21,840 bases of DNA from Clostridia bacterium (GCA_017500745.1 JAFVYE010000071.1:1-21840); one strand, 5' to 3'; positions 7,791 through 14,614 are shown, counted from the stretch's first letter. Numbers and translations are program-made. Notes: a model not told the origin generated them from the sequence alone.

Positions 7791-8561
7791 ATGGCATTAG
7801 ACGACAAAAACAGAGTTGATGAAATGGGCATAAGAAAAGCCCCCGTACCGTTGTACGGCAATTCAGTCAAGCAACTGCCTGCAGTAAGGCAGGACTTTGT
7901 TTTGCGCCCCTCTCTCCAAATTGACAACCATGGCGACCCCGAAAGTCTTGCAGAGCCCTCAACGGCCAAGGACTATCAACCCAAGATCAAGGATGTCAGC
8001 AAGAGATGGAAACGCACAAAGCGCACAAAGAATTTCTTTAGCGGACTGATTATGCTTCTTGCAACAGCGGTGACTTTGCTCCCCTTCATCTTTGCGTATT
8101 TTCAAATCAAAGTGGACTTTTTGCCCTTTAAATACGTGCCCGATCAATACAACGTGATCAGCAACATCATTTGGGCAATTCAAGGAGAACAAGGCACGGT
8201 TTGGGAGGCAGGATTTGCCACCAACTGGAAGATTGTCATCCCTGACTTCATCATTGCAGTGGGCCTTTTGTTTGTGCTTTGCAATCTTGTCAAGGCAATA
8301 GTGTGCATGTGTGGCACCATCAAGGTGAGAAGATTCACTTTTTGTAGCATTGCATTTGTCACGTCTGTCCTTGCAGTATTTGTTTTGAGCTTGGTTGGCT
8401 TTGGTCAACTTGGCATCAAAAAGATTGACTTCATGAAGGACGTTGTGGCAAATTGGCAAAACAATGAACTGGTTGCTCTGTTCATTGCAGGCATGGTAGG
8501 AGTGGTTGGCTCATTGCTGGTCAAACTCATCAACTCCGAAAAATATGGATATTTGAGATAA
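7791..8561 (+). CDS. Four-helix membrane protein A, function unknown
   Basis: 256 residues. The N-terminal 80 residues are polar and probably cytoplasmic, ending in a basic cluster KRWKRTKRTK (71-80). Four hydrophobic helices follow at about 82-106, 148-173, 182-207 and 225-247. The loop after helix 1 contains YNVISNIIWAI (120-130), closely matching YNVIGTIIDWI in the next gene, so the two appear to be diverged paralogues. The positive-inside rule places the tail and the loop between helices 2 and 3 in the cytoplasm. The start lies 9 bases after the previous stop, with only a weak ribosome-binding site. Probable role: a subunit of an envelope complex with its neighbours. No enzyme motif is visible. 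Confidence 0.75.
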   Translation: MALDDKNRVDEMGIRKAPVPLYGNSVKQLPAVRQDFVLRPSLQIDNHGDPESLAEPSTAKDYQPKIKDVSKRWKRTKRTKNFFSGLIMLLATAVTLLPFIFAYFQIKVDFLPFKYVPDQYNVISNIIWAIQGEQGTVWEAGFATNWKIVIPDFIIAVGLLFVLCNLVKAIVCMCGTIKVRRFTFCSIAFVTSVLAVFVLSLVGFGQLGIKKIDFMKDVVANWQNNELVALFIAGMVGVVGSLLVKLINSEKYGYLR

Positions 8562-8590
8562 CCTACGTCCAAGGACAAAGGAGATATTTT

Positions 8591-9439
8591 ATGGCAAAGA
8601 AAGATAAAGTTCAAAATTTTGTGCCCGAACAAGAACCCGTAATTCAAGAAGAAACTCTTTTTGAAGCAGAAGCATACGGCAATCCTCAGCCCGATGCAGG
8701 CATGGAAACCACGGTGATGAAGCCCGTTGGCATGGGAGGCCCCGTTCCCATCGTTGCCCCCAAGCACAACACCATCCAACTCCAACCCATCATCGTGCCT
8801 CTTGCAGTTGTGCCTTATATGAGCCAAGACAGCGACGTCTTGCGCACAGACGGCATGACCGCCAGCGAACAGGAGGCAGCAATGGCCGTCAGCAAGATGG
8901 AGGCAGAAAAGGAAGCCAAGGCAAGAAAGAAATCAAAGAAGGCAAGCGCACGTGCAGGAGCATTCTTCTCATTCCTCCTTTCTGGCATTGTCCTTGCAAT
9001 CTATCTGCTTGCATACTTCATGCCTGAGTTCTACATCTTCAACTTCAAGGCATACAACGTCATTGGCACCATCATTGATTGGATTGGTGGAATTGCTCCT
9101 CAAAACATGGCTGTGGCACTCCTCCATATCATCTCTGCTGGCTTTGCAGCAATTGCAACCGTGGTCAGCTTGGTGTCCTTCATAGTTGGAAAGATTCCTT
9201 GCGGATTCAACACGGTGGTCACATTCATCTCTGCAGCAACTGTGGACGCAGCGCTCATCTACACCGCAGTCAAGGCAACCCAAGCAGGCAAGGCCTTTGA
9301 CGTGATGGAATATCTTGAATACATAATCCTTGCAGGCGTGGCAACTTTGGCCTTTATTGTCAGCATCATCATCCTTGTTGGCATTGGCAGAAAAAAAGAC
9401 CCCTACGAAGACGATCTCAAAACAAACAACGTAATCTAA
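8591..9439 (+). CDS. Four-helix membrane protein B, paralogue of its upstream neighbour, function unknown
   Basis: 282 residues. The cytoplasmic N-terminal region (about 1-120) holds an acidic/Pro segment, the motif QPIIVPLAVVPYMSQD (65-80) and a Lys/Ala/Glu-rich helix (about 91-121). The motif resembles QPVAFVPYVTQEQ near the end of the zinc-ribbon protein. Four membrane helices follow (about 124-148, 173-199, 205-228, 243-266) and a short charged cytoplasmic tail. Helix 1 and the YNVIGTIIDWI segment (155-165) align with protein A. AAGGAG sits before the start. It is the last gene of the operon and is followed seven bases later by a terminator. I do not recognise a family. Confidence 0.75.
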   Translation: MAKKDKVQNFVPEQEPVIQEETLFEAEAYGNPQPDAGMETTVMKPVGMGGPVPIVAPKHNTIQLQPIIVPLAVVPYMSQDSDVLRTDGMTASEQEAAMAVSKMEAEKEAKARKKSKKASARAGAFFSFLLSGIVLAIYLLAYFMPEFYIFNFKAYNVIGTIIDWIGGIAPQNMAVALLHIISAGFAAIATVVSLVSFIVGKIPCGFNTVVTFISAATVDAALIYTAVKATQAGKAFDVMEYLEYIILAGVATLAFIVSIIILVGIGRKKDPYEDDLKTNNVI

Positions 9440-9445
9440 AAGAAG

Positions 9446-9467
9446 CGGGGCTTAAAAGCCCCGTTTT
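9446..9467 (+). terminator. Rho-independent terminator after membrane protein B
   Basis: CGGGGCT (9446-9452), loop TAAA, AGCCCCG (9457-9463), then TTTT. It ends the operon that begins at 4628. walJ starts only 28 bases further on. Confidence 0.85.
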
Positions 9468-9494
9468 CATATTAATTTAATTTCTGTTTAACCT

Positions 9495-10277
9495 ATGTCA
9501 CTCAAGCTTGTATCACTGGCAAGTGGAAGCAAAGGCAACTGCGCTCTTATATATTCGGACAACACGGCAATACTTTGTGATGCCGGCGTTTCATATACGC
9601 GCATATCAAAGTCCCTCAAAGGAATGGGGTTTGACCTGTGTGACATAAGCGGGATTGTGATCACCCACGAGCACAGCGACCACGTGTGCGGTTTGAAGAG
9701 ATTGTGTGACCACGTTCCCCTCTACGCCCACCCTTTGACCGCAAAAGCCATATATGACAGGCAGGGCGTGCTCAAAAACTATAGGGCAGTGGACTTTTAT
9801 GAAAACGGATTTGACATCGGCGACATCAAGGTGTTGCCCTTTAGAATCCCTCACGATGCAGAGTATCCTTTGGGATACACCTTTAAGTGCGGAGGTCACA
9901 GCGTAAGCATTGCCACCGACATGGGCTTTGCCACCAATGGCGTGTTTCAAAACATCAAGGACAGCCAAGTTGTTCTTCTTGAATCAAACCACGACGTTGA
10001 AATGTTGATGAACGGCCCTTACACTCCTGCACTCAAAAAGAGAATTCTGTCCAAAAACGGACATCTCAGCAACGATATGGCGGCGGTCATGGCAGAGCGA
10101 CTTGTGGGAGGCAAAACTCACACCATAGTCCTCGGCCACCTCAGCGAGCAAAACAATCTGCCCGAACTTGCCCTTGGCGCCGTAAAGGGCAGAGTGGACA
10201 AGCTGGGGGGAGGCGTGCGCATTACCGTGGCCCTTCAAAATGAAATAAGCGAGGTTTTTGAAACTGATGAGAAATAG
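9495..10277 (+). CDS. walJ: WalJ/YycJ-type metallo-beta-lactamase-fold hydrolase
   Basis: 260-residue cytoplasmic metallo-beta-lactamase-fold protein. It opens MSLKLVSLASGSKGN, the YycJ/WalJ N-terminus, and has THEHSDH with His58, His60, Asp62 and His63 as metal ligands. Later metal-site elements are IPHDAEYP, ATDMGF and LGHLSEQN. The family is linked to cell-wall and DNA-replication homeostasis in Bacillus-type bacteria, with suspected exonuclease activity. No WalRK genes are nearby. ATG 9495 fits the family N-terminus exactly, but no Shine-Dalgarno site precedes it and I see no convincing promoter in the 28-base gap after the terminator. It runs into the CPBP genes and rlmH, echoing walJ-htrC-rlmH of Bacillus. 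Confidence 0.9.
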   Translation: MSLKLVSLASGSKGNCALIYSDNTAILCDAGVSYTRISKSLKGMGFDLCDISGIVITHEHSDHVCGLKRLCDHVPLYAHPLTAKAIYDRQGVLKNYRAVDFYENGFDIGDIKVLPFRIPHDAEYPLGYTFKCGGHSVSIATDMGFATNGVFQNIKDSQVVLLESNHDVEMLMNGPYTPALKKRILSKNGHLSNDMAAVMAERLVGGKTHTIVLGHLSEQNNLPELALGAVKGRVDKLGGGVRITVALQNEISEVFETDEK

Positions 10278-11361
10278 AATCACCGCAAGCGAAGGAGCGT
10301 CATCCTACATCTTTGGGCTGTTTGGGGCCTCTGTTGTGGGCAACGCTTTTGCAATGATAATGTCTGGCAGACTTGGTTCATTTGCAGGCATGCCCATTGC
10401 AACGTGGGCAAGCTACGCAATCACCCAATTGGCGTTTATTGGGGTGGTGTTTGTCATGGGAGTTTGGCGCAAATTTGACACCATCAAGGTCGCACGCGTG
10501 CGCCCGACCAAAAACATAAAACAATATCTGCTTTTGCCCTTCATTGCCGTGTTCACCATCATGGCGTTCTATCCTTTTTCATTGCTGTTTATGAAGCTGT
10601 TGTCCTTGATGGGCTATCACGGGGCTTCGGTCAGCGTGCCCATGTCCAACTCTGTGGGAGTGTATTTTCTGTCCCTTCTCGTCATAGCCGTGCTTCCTGC
10701 AATAGGAGAAGAGCTTTTGTGCCGAGGTCTTTTGCAGACGGGACTCAACACAAGAGGCACCGCCTTTGGAGTGTTTATGTCCGCATTCTTGTTCAGCTTT
10801 ATGCACGCAAATCCCTTGCAGACCTTCCACCAATTTGGCCTTGGCATAGTTCTTGCAGTTGTGTTCAACCTGTCTGGGTCATTGGTGCCTTGCATGATAA
10901 TCCACTTCCTCAACAACTTCTACACGTTGACAATTTCCACCTACATTCCCGAGGTGGACATGCTCATTTATCAGCTTGGCAATTGGAACTATCTCACCGG
11001 CACCGCCAGCGTCATCGTGGGATTGTTTGGCCTTGCGGTGTTGCTTTATCTCTATCACCGATTTGGCGAGAAAAAACAACCACCTGCATTCAAGGTGTTT
11101 GAAAACAACGTGGTGTTTGAAGAGTACTCAATCACGGTGTCCATGGATGGAGTTGAAAAAAAATCCAACCTGTTTCTTGACACCTTCCGCTTTGTAGGAT
11201 CGCTGTTTACAAAGAGCGGTTGGCAAAGGGTGTCACGGGTGTTGTTTGACAAAGCAGACGTGCCGTATCTTGGCAAAAATCAACCCATGGTCAACGTGTG
11301 GATTGCCACCGGTCTTGCCGTGTTTTACTGGGTGCTAAATTTCATATTGGGGCTTGTCTAA
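10267..11361 (+). CDS. CPBP-family intramembrane metalloprotease, first of two
   Basis: 364-residue membrane protein of the CPBP (CAAX protease and bacteriocin-processing, ABI) family. These are intramembrane glutamate-type proteases. The motifs are complete: EELLCR (Glu148-Glu149...Arg153), FSFMH (His180) and HFLNN (His213, Asn217). Several hydrophobic helices precede and follow. A cytoplasmic C-terminal region of about 90 residues lies before a final helix (about 340-362). The ATG at 10267 overlaps the walJ stop. A TTG at 10258 is an alternative, but it is only three bases from the nearest GAGG. The substrate is unknown. Placement between walJ and rlmH suggests a role at the envelope. Confidence 0.85.
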   Translation: MRNRITASEGASSYIFGLFGASVVGNAFAMIMSGRLGSFAGMPIATWASYAITQLAFIGVVFVMGVWRKFDTIKVARVRPTKNIKQYLLLPFIAVFTIMAFYPFSLLFMKLLSLMGYHGASVSVPMSNSVGVYFLSLLVIAVLPAIGEELLCRGLLQTGLNTRGTAFGVFMSAFLFSFMHANPLQTFHQFGLGIVLAVVFNLSGSLVPCMIIHFLNNFYTLTISTYIPEVDMLIYQLGNWNYLTGTASVIVGLFGLAVLLYLYHRFGEKKQPPAFKVFENNVVFEEYSITVSMDGVEKKSNLFLDTFRFVGSLFTKSGWQRVSRVLFDKADVPYLGKNQPMVNVWIATGLAVFYWVLNFILGLV

Positions 11362-12323
11362 TGACCGCACGACTCAGGACCAACATCACCTATTTTGTGC
11401 TCATTGTCGCAACTCTTTTGTTGCGCATATCCGTGTACGAAGGCGTTGGGCTTGAGGGCAGAGGTCTTGACCATTACTTCACGTTTGTGGCACAAATTGT
11501 GTGCTTCACTCTTGTGCCTGTGACAATGTATTTTGCCCTTCGCAAAAAAGGCGATGTGCTCACAATGCACACTTTAACAAGTGATTTTGGCTTCAAAAAG
11601 GTTGGATTGCGCAACTCGGTGCGCACACTCGTCATTGGCATAGCCATGGTGTATATGGCCACAGTCATCTCATTTGTGTGGTCAAACCTATTGTCGCTTT
11701 TGGGCTATTCCTACTCCAGCACTCCCACCGAATACGAGAGCGTTGGCCATCTGTTTTTGGAGCTGTTTATGACAGCCGTCCTCCCCGGCTTTTGTGAGGA
11801 GTTTGCCCACAGAGGATTGTTGTTTTACGGCTATCGTGACAGCGGGTTTAAGGTGGTTGTTGTGTCTGCGTTGCTGTTCAGCTTGATGCATCAAAACATC
11901 CGCCAAACAGCGTACACCTTTTTTGACGGCCTTGTGCTTGCGTTGCTTTGTTACTACACGGGCTCAATTTGGCCGGGGGTGTTTGTCCATTTCTTCAACA
12001 ACGCCATATCCGTCCTTTGGGACTACGGCAGCGTTACGGGTGGCTGGCTGTCCTTTATGGACAAGGCGTCCGATTGGCTTTATGACTCTCTTGTCGGCTA
12101 CATTGTTGGTGCAATCATATTTGTGCTGGCAGGGGTGGCAATGGTGTTTATGTTCAAGCGCATGCGTGACGACAGCGTCAAAAATGGAATCATACCCGCC
12201 CAGCCCTTTGCCAAAAACAAGGAAGGAGCATTGGCTCTCCACAAGGACGTGCTTCTTTACGTCATAATTGCGCTTGGGGTTGTGGCAACAATCTTCACTT
12301 TGGTATGGGGGATTATACGATGA
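11361..12323 (+). CDS. CPBP-family intramembrane metalloprotease, second of two
   Basis: 320 residues with the same core as its upstream neighbour: EEFAHR (Glu146-Glu147...Arg151), FSLMH (His177) and HFFNN (His210, Asn214). The catalytic set is intact. Hydrophobic helices flank the core and one closes the protein (about 298-318). The start is set by the one-base TAATG overlap with the previous gene. A longer frame open from 11298 would lie wholly inside that gene and is not needed. The first helix pair and the C-terminal region differ strongly from the first CPBP protein. This looks like an old duplication with divergence, or two independent recruits. Confidence 0.85.
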   Translation: MTARLRTNITYFVLIVATLLLRISVYEGVGLEGRGLDHYFTFVAQIVCFTLVPVTMYFALRKKGDVLTMHTLTSDFGFKKVGLRNSVRTLVIGIAMVYMATVISFVWSNLLSLLGYSYSSTPTEYESVGHLFLELFMTAVLPGFCEEFAHRGLLFYGYRDSGFKVVVVSALLFSLMHQNIRQTAYTFFDGLVLALLCYYTGSIWPGVFVHFFNNAISVLWDYGSVTGGWLSFMDKASDWLYDSLVGYIVGAIIFVLAGVAMVFMFKRMRDDSVKNGIIPAQPFAKNKEGALALHKDVLLYVIIALGVVATIFTLVWGIIR

Positions 12324-12778
12324 AAATCAACCTTATCGCCATTGGCAAAATCAAGGAACAATATATTGTTGACGGAATCAAGGAGTATCAAAAAAGGATC
12401 TCTCGTTTTGCCGAGTTCAATTTGATTGAACTGCCAGACGCACCCCAAGGCAAAACCCCCGAGGAGCAAATGGACGTTGAGGGCAAGCGCTTAATAGAAA
12501 AGGCAAAAGGCCACCTCATCATCCTTGACGGCAAGGGCAAAAACCTGTCCAGCGAGGGCCTTGCATCATACATGGACAAAAAGTGCACCGAAGGCGTTGG
12601 CGAGTTCACCTTTGTCATAGGCGGAAGCCACGGCCACAACGCAGACACCAAGTCCAAAGCAGACCTCCTTCTATCCTTCGGGGCAATGACCTTCCCTCAT
12701 CAACTGTTTCGTCTGATGCTCACCGAACAAATATACAGAGCATTGACTATAAATGCCAATCTCCCCTACCACAAGTAA
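12320..12778 (+). CDS. rlmH: 23S rRNA pseudouridine(1915) N3-methyltransferase RlmH
   Basis: SPOUT-class methyltransferase that methylates pseudouridine 1915 in helix 69 of 23S rRNA on the assembled ribosome. 152 residues, close to the usual 155-159. It has the N-terminal MKINLIAIGK, the cofactor-binding FVIGGSHGHN, MTFPHQLFRLMLTEQIYRA, and the hallmark C-terminus PYHK. ATG 12320 overlaps the CPBP stop (ATGA), with GGGGG at 12307-12311. An in-frame ATG at 12305 would add five residues not seen in the family. It is the last gene of the walJ unit. I see no clear terminator after it, only the repeat region. Confidence 0.95.
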   Translation: MKINLIAIGKIKEQYIVDGIKEYQKRISRFAEFNLIELPDAPQGKTPEEQMDVEGKRLIEKAKGHLIILDGKGKNLSSEGLASYMDKKCTEGVGEFTFVIGGSHGHNADTKSKADLLLSFGAMTFPHQLFRLMLTEQIYRALTINANLPYHK

Positions 12779-12788
12779 AATTGTGCTA

Positions 12789-13058
12789 TTTGGCGCCTAA
12801 CTGCGTCAGACACCATTATGCAAACCCTCACGTACAATAAGTACGCGTCGGTCTTGCCAAAAGGCATCTTTCTTGTTATGCATCCAAATATCCCAATTTT
12901 AAACGCATTATTTGGCGTCTGACTTTGTCGGCCGTCACTCGCGCACCCTCACGTACAACAAGTACGCCACGGTCGCTCTCCCATAGGCCTCCGCGCCATA
13001 CATCCAAATACTGCGTTTTACACCAACGAAATTGGCGTCTGACTTTGTCGGCCGTCAC
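12789..13058. repeat. Tandem intergenic repeat, unit about 121 bp, two full copies and a 27-base third
   Basis: Copy 1 spans 12789-12910, copy 2 spans 12911-13030 and copy 3 starts at 13031 and stops about 12 bases before the tadA ATG. Shared blocks, in order: a GGCGTCTGACTTTGTCGGC-type block (12792, 12913, 13033), CCTCACGTACAAYAAGTACG (from 12825 and 12947), and CATCCAAATA (12881 and 13001). The middle block contains a perfect CGTAC-AAYAA-GTACG palindrome. Copies 2 and 3 are identical over the first block, while copy 1 has drifted. The unit is noncoding. It looks like a member of a dispersed intergenic repeat family. Confidence 0.8.
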
Positions 13059-13069
13059 CACATGTGAAA

Positions 13070-13537
13070 ATGAACGTTAAATTTATGAATCGTGCCATTG
13101 AGTTGGCCAAAGAAAGTGCATCTCACGATGAAGTTCCTGTTGGAGTTGTCATCGTCAAGGATGACAAAATCATCGCAGAAAGTGGCAACCGAAAGGAGCG
13201 TGACAACTGCGCCGTTTGCCATGCAGAAATTGTTGCCATCAAAAAAGCAACCGAAGCCCTTGGCAATTGGTGGCTTGAGGATTGCGACCTTTACGTCACT
13301 CTTGAGCCCTGCGCCATGTGCGCTATGGCAATGATTCACTCTCGCATACGCCACCTATATTTTGGGGCATACGATGAAAAGACGGGGGCCGCAGGAAGCA
13401 AAGTCAACCTCTTTGAAAAGGGATTGTTCAACCACGACGTAGAAGTTGATGGAGGCATTTTGAAAGAGGAGTGTGGCGCATTGCTCACAGAGTTTTTCCG
13501 CAAAAAACGTTTTGAAAACAAGGCAAACAAAAAATAG
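13070..13537 (+). CDS. tadA: tRNA-specific adenosine deaminase TadA
   Basis: Deaminates adenosine 34 of tRNA-Arg(ACG) to inosine in the cytoplasm. About 155 residues. The zinc site is HAE (His51, with Glu53 as proton shuttle) plus PCAMC (Cys81, Cys84). EVPVGVV (21-27), the FGAYDEKTGAAGS stretch and FNHDVEVDGGILKEECGALL match TadA throughout. The exact start is uncertain. ATG 13070 is used here, a GTG at 13064 would add two residues and ATG 13085 would drop five. None has a Shine-Dalgarno site. The gene starts just after the third repeat copy, so its leader may include repeat sequence. Confidence 0.92.
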   Translation: MNVKFMNRAIELAKESASHDEVPVGVVIVKDDKIIAESGNRKERDNCAVCHAEIVAIKKATEALGNWWLEDCDLYVTLEPCAMCAMAMIHSRIRHLYFGAYDEKTGAAGSKVNLFEKGLFNHDVEVDGGILKEECGALLTEFFRKKRFENKANKK

Positions 13538-13550
13538 TTGGCACATAGTC

Positions 13551-13580
13551 TTGAAAAAGCGTGCTTTGCCATGATAACAT
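13551..13580 (+). promoter_or_regulatory. Probable promoter of the small-peptide gene
   Basis: TTGAAA (13551-13556), an 18-base spacer, then TAACAT (13575-13580) preceded by TGA, which makes an extended -10 element. It gives a leader of about 50 nt before ATG 13638. The match is moderate. Readthrough from tadA is the alternative. Confidence 0.5.
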
Positions 13581-13597
13581 ATAGGCAAGCCACAAAG

Positions 13598-13634
13598 CTG
13601 TCTCGTGCGGGGCAAATACACGTAAAGGAGACAG
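13598..13634 (+). promoter_or_regulatory. Predicted hairpin that contains the ribosome-binding site
   Basis: CTGTCT (13598-13603) pairs with AGACAG (13629-13634), and CGTG (13604-13607) with CACG (13619-13622). An 11-base apical loop closes the hairpin. The bases of the Shine-Dalgarno site AAAGGAG (13624-13630) fall in the one-sided bulge and lower stem. Opening or closing the hairpin could change translation of the 53-residue peptide. The pairing is seen by eye only. Confidence 0.45.
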
Positions 13635-13637
13635 ACT

Positions 13638-13799
13638 ATGAGCAAAAAGAAATTGACATCAATTGTGATTTCTGCCATCCTCACCATCATCGCAACAATT
13701 CTTGGCTGTGTGTATGGCATTGAGGTGGACTTTGAGGATATTCACCTTGAAGGCAACTCAACAAACTGTTCAGCAATTACGCACGAACAGCAAAATTAG
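13638..13799 (+). CDS. Small 53-residue membrane peptide or lipoprotein, function unknown
   Basis: Opens MSKKKLTSIVISAILTIIAT. It has a basic start (residues 3-5), a hydrophobic stretch (about 7-26), then an acidic and polar tail ending HEQQN. ILGC (Cys24) resembles a lipobox, so it is either a single-pass membrane peptide or a tiny lipoprotein. An excellent Shine-Dalgarno site AAAGGAG lies seven bases before the ATG, which makes expression likely despite the short length. It has its own promoter, leader hairpin and strong terminator, hence a separate unit. Small hydrophobic peptides with masked ribosome-binding sites include type I toxins and stress peptides. Nothing in the sequence decides between these, and I recognise no family. 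Confidence 0.6.
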   Translation: MSKKKLTSIVISAILTIIATILGCVYGIEVDFEDIHLEGNSTNCSAITHEQQN

Positions 13800-13805
13800 T
13801 GGCAG

Positions 13806-13836
13806 AAAAACGGCGACCAAATAGGTCGCCGTTTTT
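13806..13836. terminator. Strong bidirectional terminator between convergent genes
   Basis: A perfect 13-bp inverted repeat: AAAAACGGCGACC (13806-13818), loop AAATA, GGTCGCCGTTTTT (13824-13836). The A-run and T-run make it work on both strands. It ends the small-peptide gene on the plus strand and probably the TerB-like gene on the minus strand. Confidence 0.9.
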
Positions 13837-13917
13837 CATTTATCCACTCAAAATAGAGCAGTTGTTGACAAAATAAGTTTTGATTTTATTGTGGTGCTTT
13901 GCCACAGGTCGGGCAGG

Positions 13918-14508
13918 TTATTGTTTGGGCAGATATTGATCGAGGTTGAATGTCCACACCACGTATCCTGCTTTGTGAGTGCGCTTGTATTCGGCAAAAA
14001 ACAGGTGTGTGTTTTTCATAAAGTAGACTTTTTCAAGGATTTCAAGCATATCGCCGTTGCCGTCGGCGTGTATTGTTATGCTTGCAACAAGGTCCAAAAG
14101 TTGTCCCAGCATATCACTGACCTTGTGGTGCTTGCCGTCAACTTGCAAAAAGTATTCCTCTGCATAACAAGCACAAGCAGCAATCAAGGGCACGCCGGCA
14201 GCGTTGACAAAATAGGTGGGTGCAAAGTATTTTGCCTTTTCAACGTCCACTTCCATGCCCGTCACCTTTTTGATTACCTTGACCTCTTCCTTTGTAAACT
14301 TGCCGTCTACGTTGGCCATATGAACCATAATTTGACAGCAGGCAACCATAAGAGCATCTGCAGGAGTACCTTCTTCATCAAAGGGGAAGTGATCTTTGAT
14401 CACCTTGACAACGCGCTTGTTTGAGAAAAACTTGTGGAGAATGGCGTACAACTCAGCCGCATGCTCAACAAGTTGTTTTTGATATTCGTTTTTTTTGAGG
14501 ATGCTCAT
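13918..14508 (-). CDS. TerB-like alpha-helical protein, function unknown
   Basis: 196 residues, soluble and helical. CCQIMVHMANVDGKFTKEEV (57-76) with Asp68-Gly69 resembles the acidic DGxxxxxE motif of TerB-like domains, which bind divalent metals and occur in tellurite-resistance and phage-defence contexts. A second ITIHADGNGDMLEILEKVYF is spaced like the matching half. The domain call is tentative. ATG 14508 is preferred over an upstream in-frame ATG (14544), because GGAG (14514-14517) lies five bases before it and the predicted transcript starts near 14528. Directly past the stop, the -1 frame reads TITCPTCGKAPQ and then stops, as if a zinc-knuckle tail had been cut off. Confidence 0.6.
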   Translation of the reverse strand: MSILKKNEYQKQLVEHAAELYAILHKFFSNKRVVKVIKDHFPFDEEGTPADALMVACCQIMVHMANVDGKFTKEEVKVIKKVTGMEVDVEKAKYFAPTYFVNAAGVPLIAACACYAEEYFLQVDGKHHKVSDMLGQLLDLVASITIHADGNGDMLEILEKVYFMKNTHLFFAEYKRTHKAGYVVWTFNLDQYLPKQ

Positions 14509-14534
14509 AAAAACTCCAAAAATTTGTTGACACC

Positions 14535-14563
14535 ATTGTATCATATCCTCACTTTTTTGTAAA
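14535..14563 (-). promoter_or_regulatory. Sigma-A-type promoter of the TerB-like gene
   Basis: On the minus strand: TTTACA (14558-14563), a 17-base spacer and TACAAT (14535-14540). Start of transcription is expected near 14528, about 20 bases before the ATG at 14508. Confidence 0.75.
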
Positions 14564-14614
14564 GAAAGGCAGGATTTTTGGTGCTAACCAGCATCTTGAC
14601 GCATATAGTGATAT

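Noticed and set aside
7843..7892. Two small inverted repeats (CCGTAC/GTACGG and CTGCCT/AGGCAG) early in membrane protein A
   Set aside because: Each is only 6 bp with a short loop inside a coding region. With no supporting regulatory signal they are compatible with chance.
11298..11360. Upstream extension of the second CPBP protease
   Set aside because: It lies wholly inside the first CPBP gene. The TAATG overlap gives a normal coupled start at 11361.
12789..13058. CRISPR array
   Set aside because: Only two to three units with a period of about 121 bp, several conserved blocks inside each unit and no cas genes. This is not a short-repeat/spacer layout.
12876..13061. A 61-codon minus-strand frame with an internally repeated VTADKVRRQ
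   Set aside because: The peptide repeat is just the translation of the 121-bp DNA repeat. There is no ribosome-binding site and the other copies do not preserve the frame.
13538..13637. SRP RNA gene next to tadA, as in Bacillus
   Set aside because: The conserved GGTCAGGTCCGGAAGGAAGCA-type apical region is absent, and the gap is explained by a promoter and leader.
13880..13930. Programmed -1 frameshift at CCCAAAC in the TerB-like gene
   Set aside because: The heptamer is in the wrong codon phase for tandem slippage. The observation is kept only as a possible indel or a chance tail.
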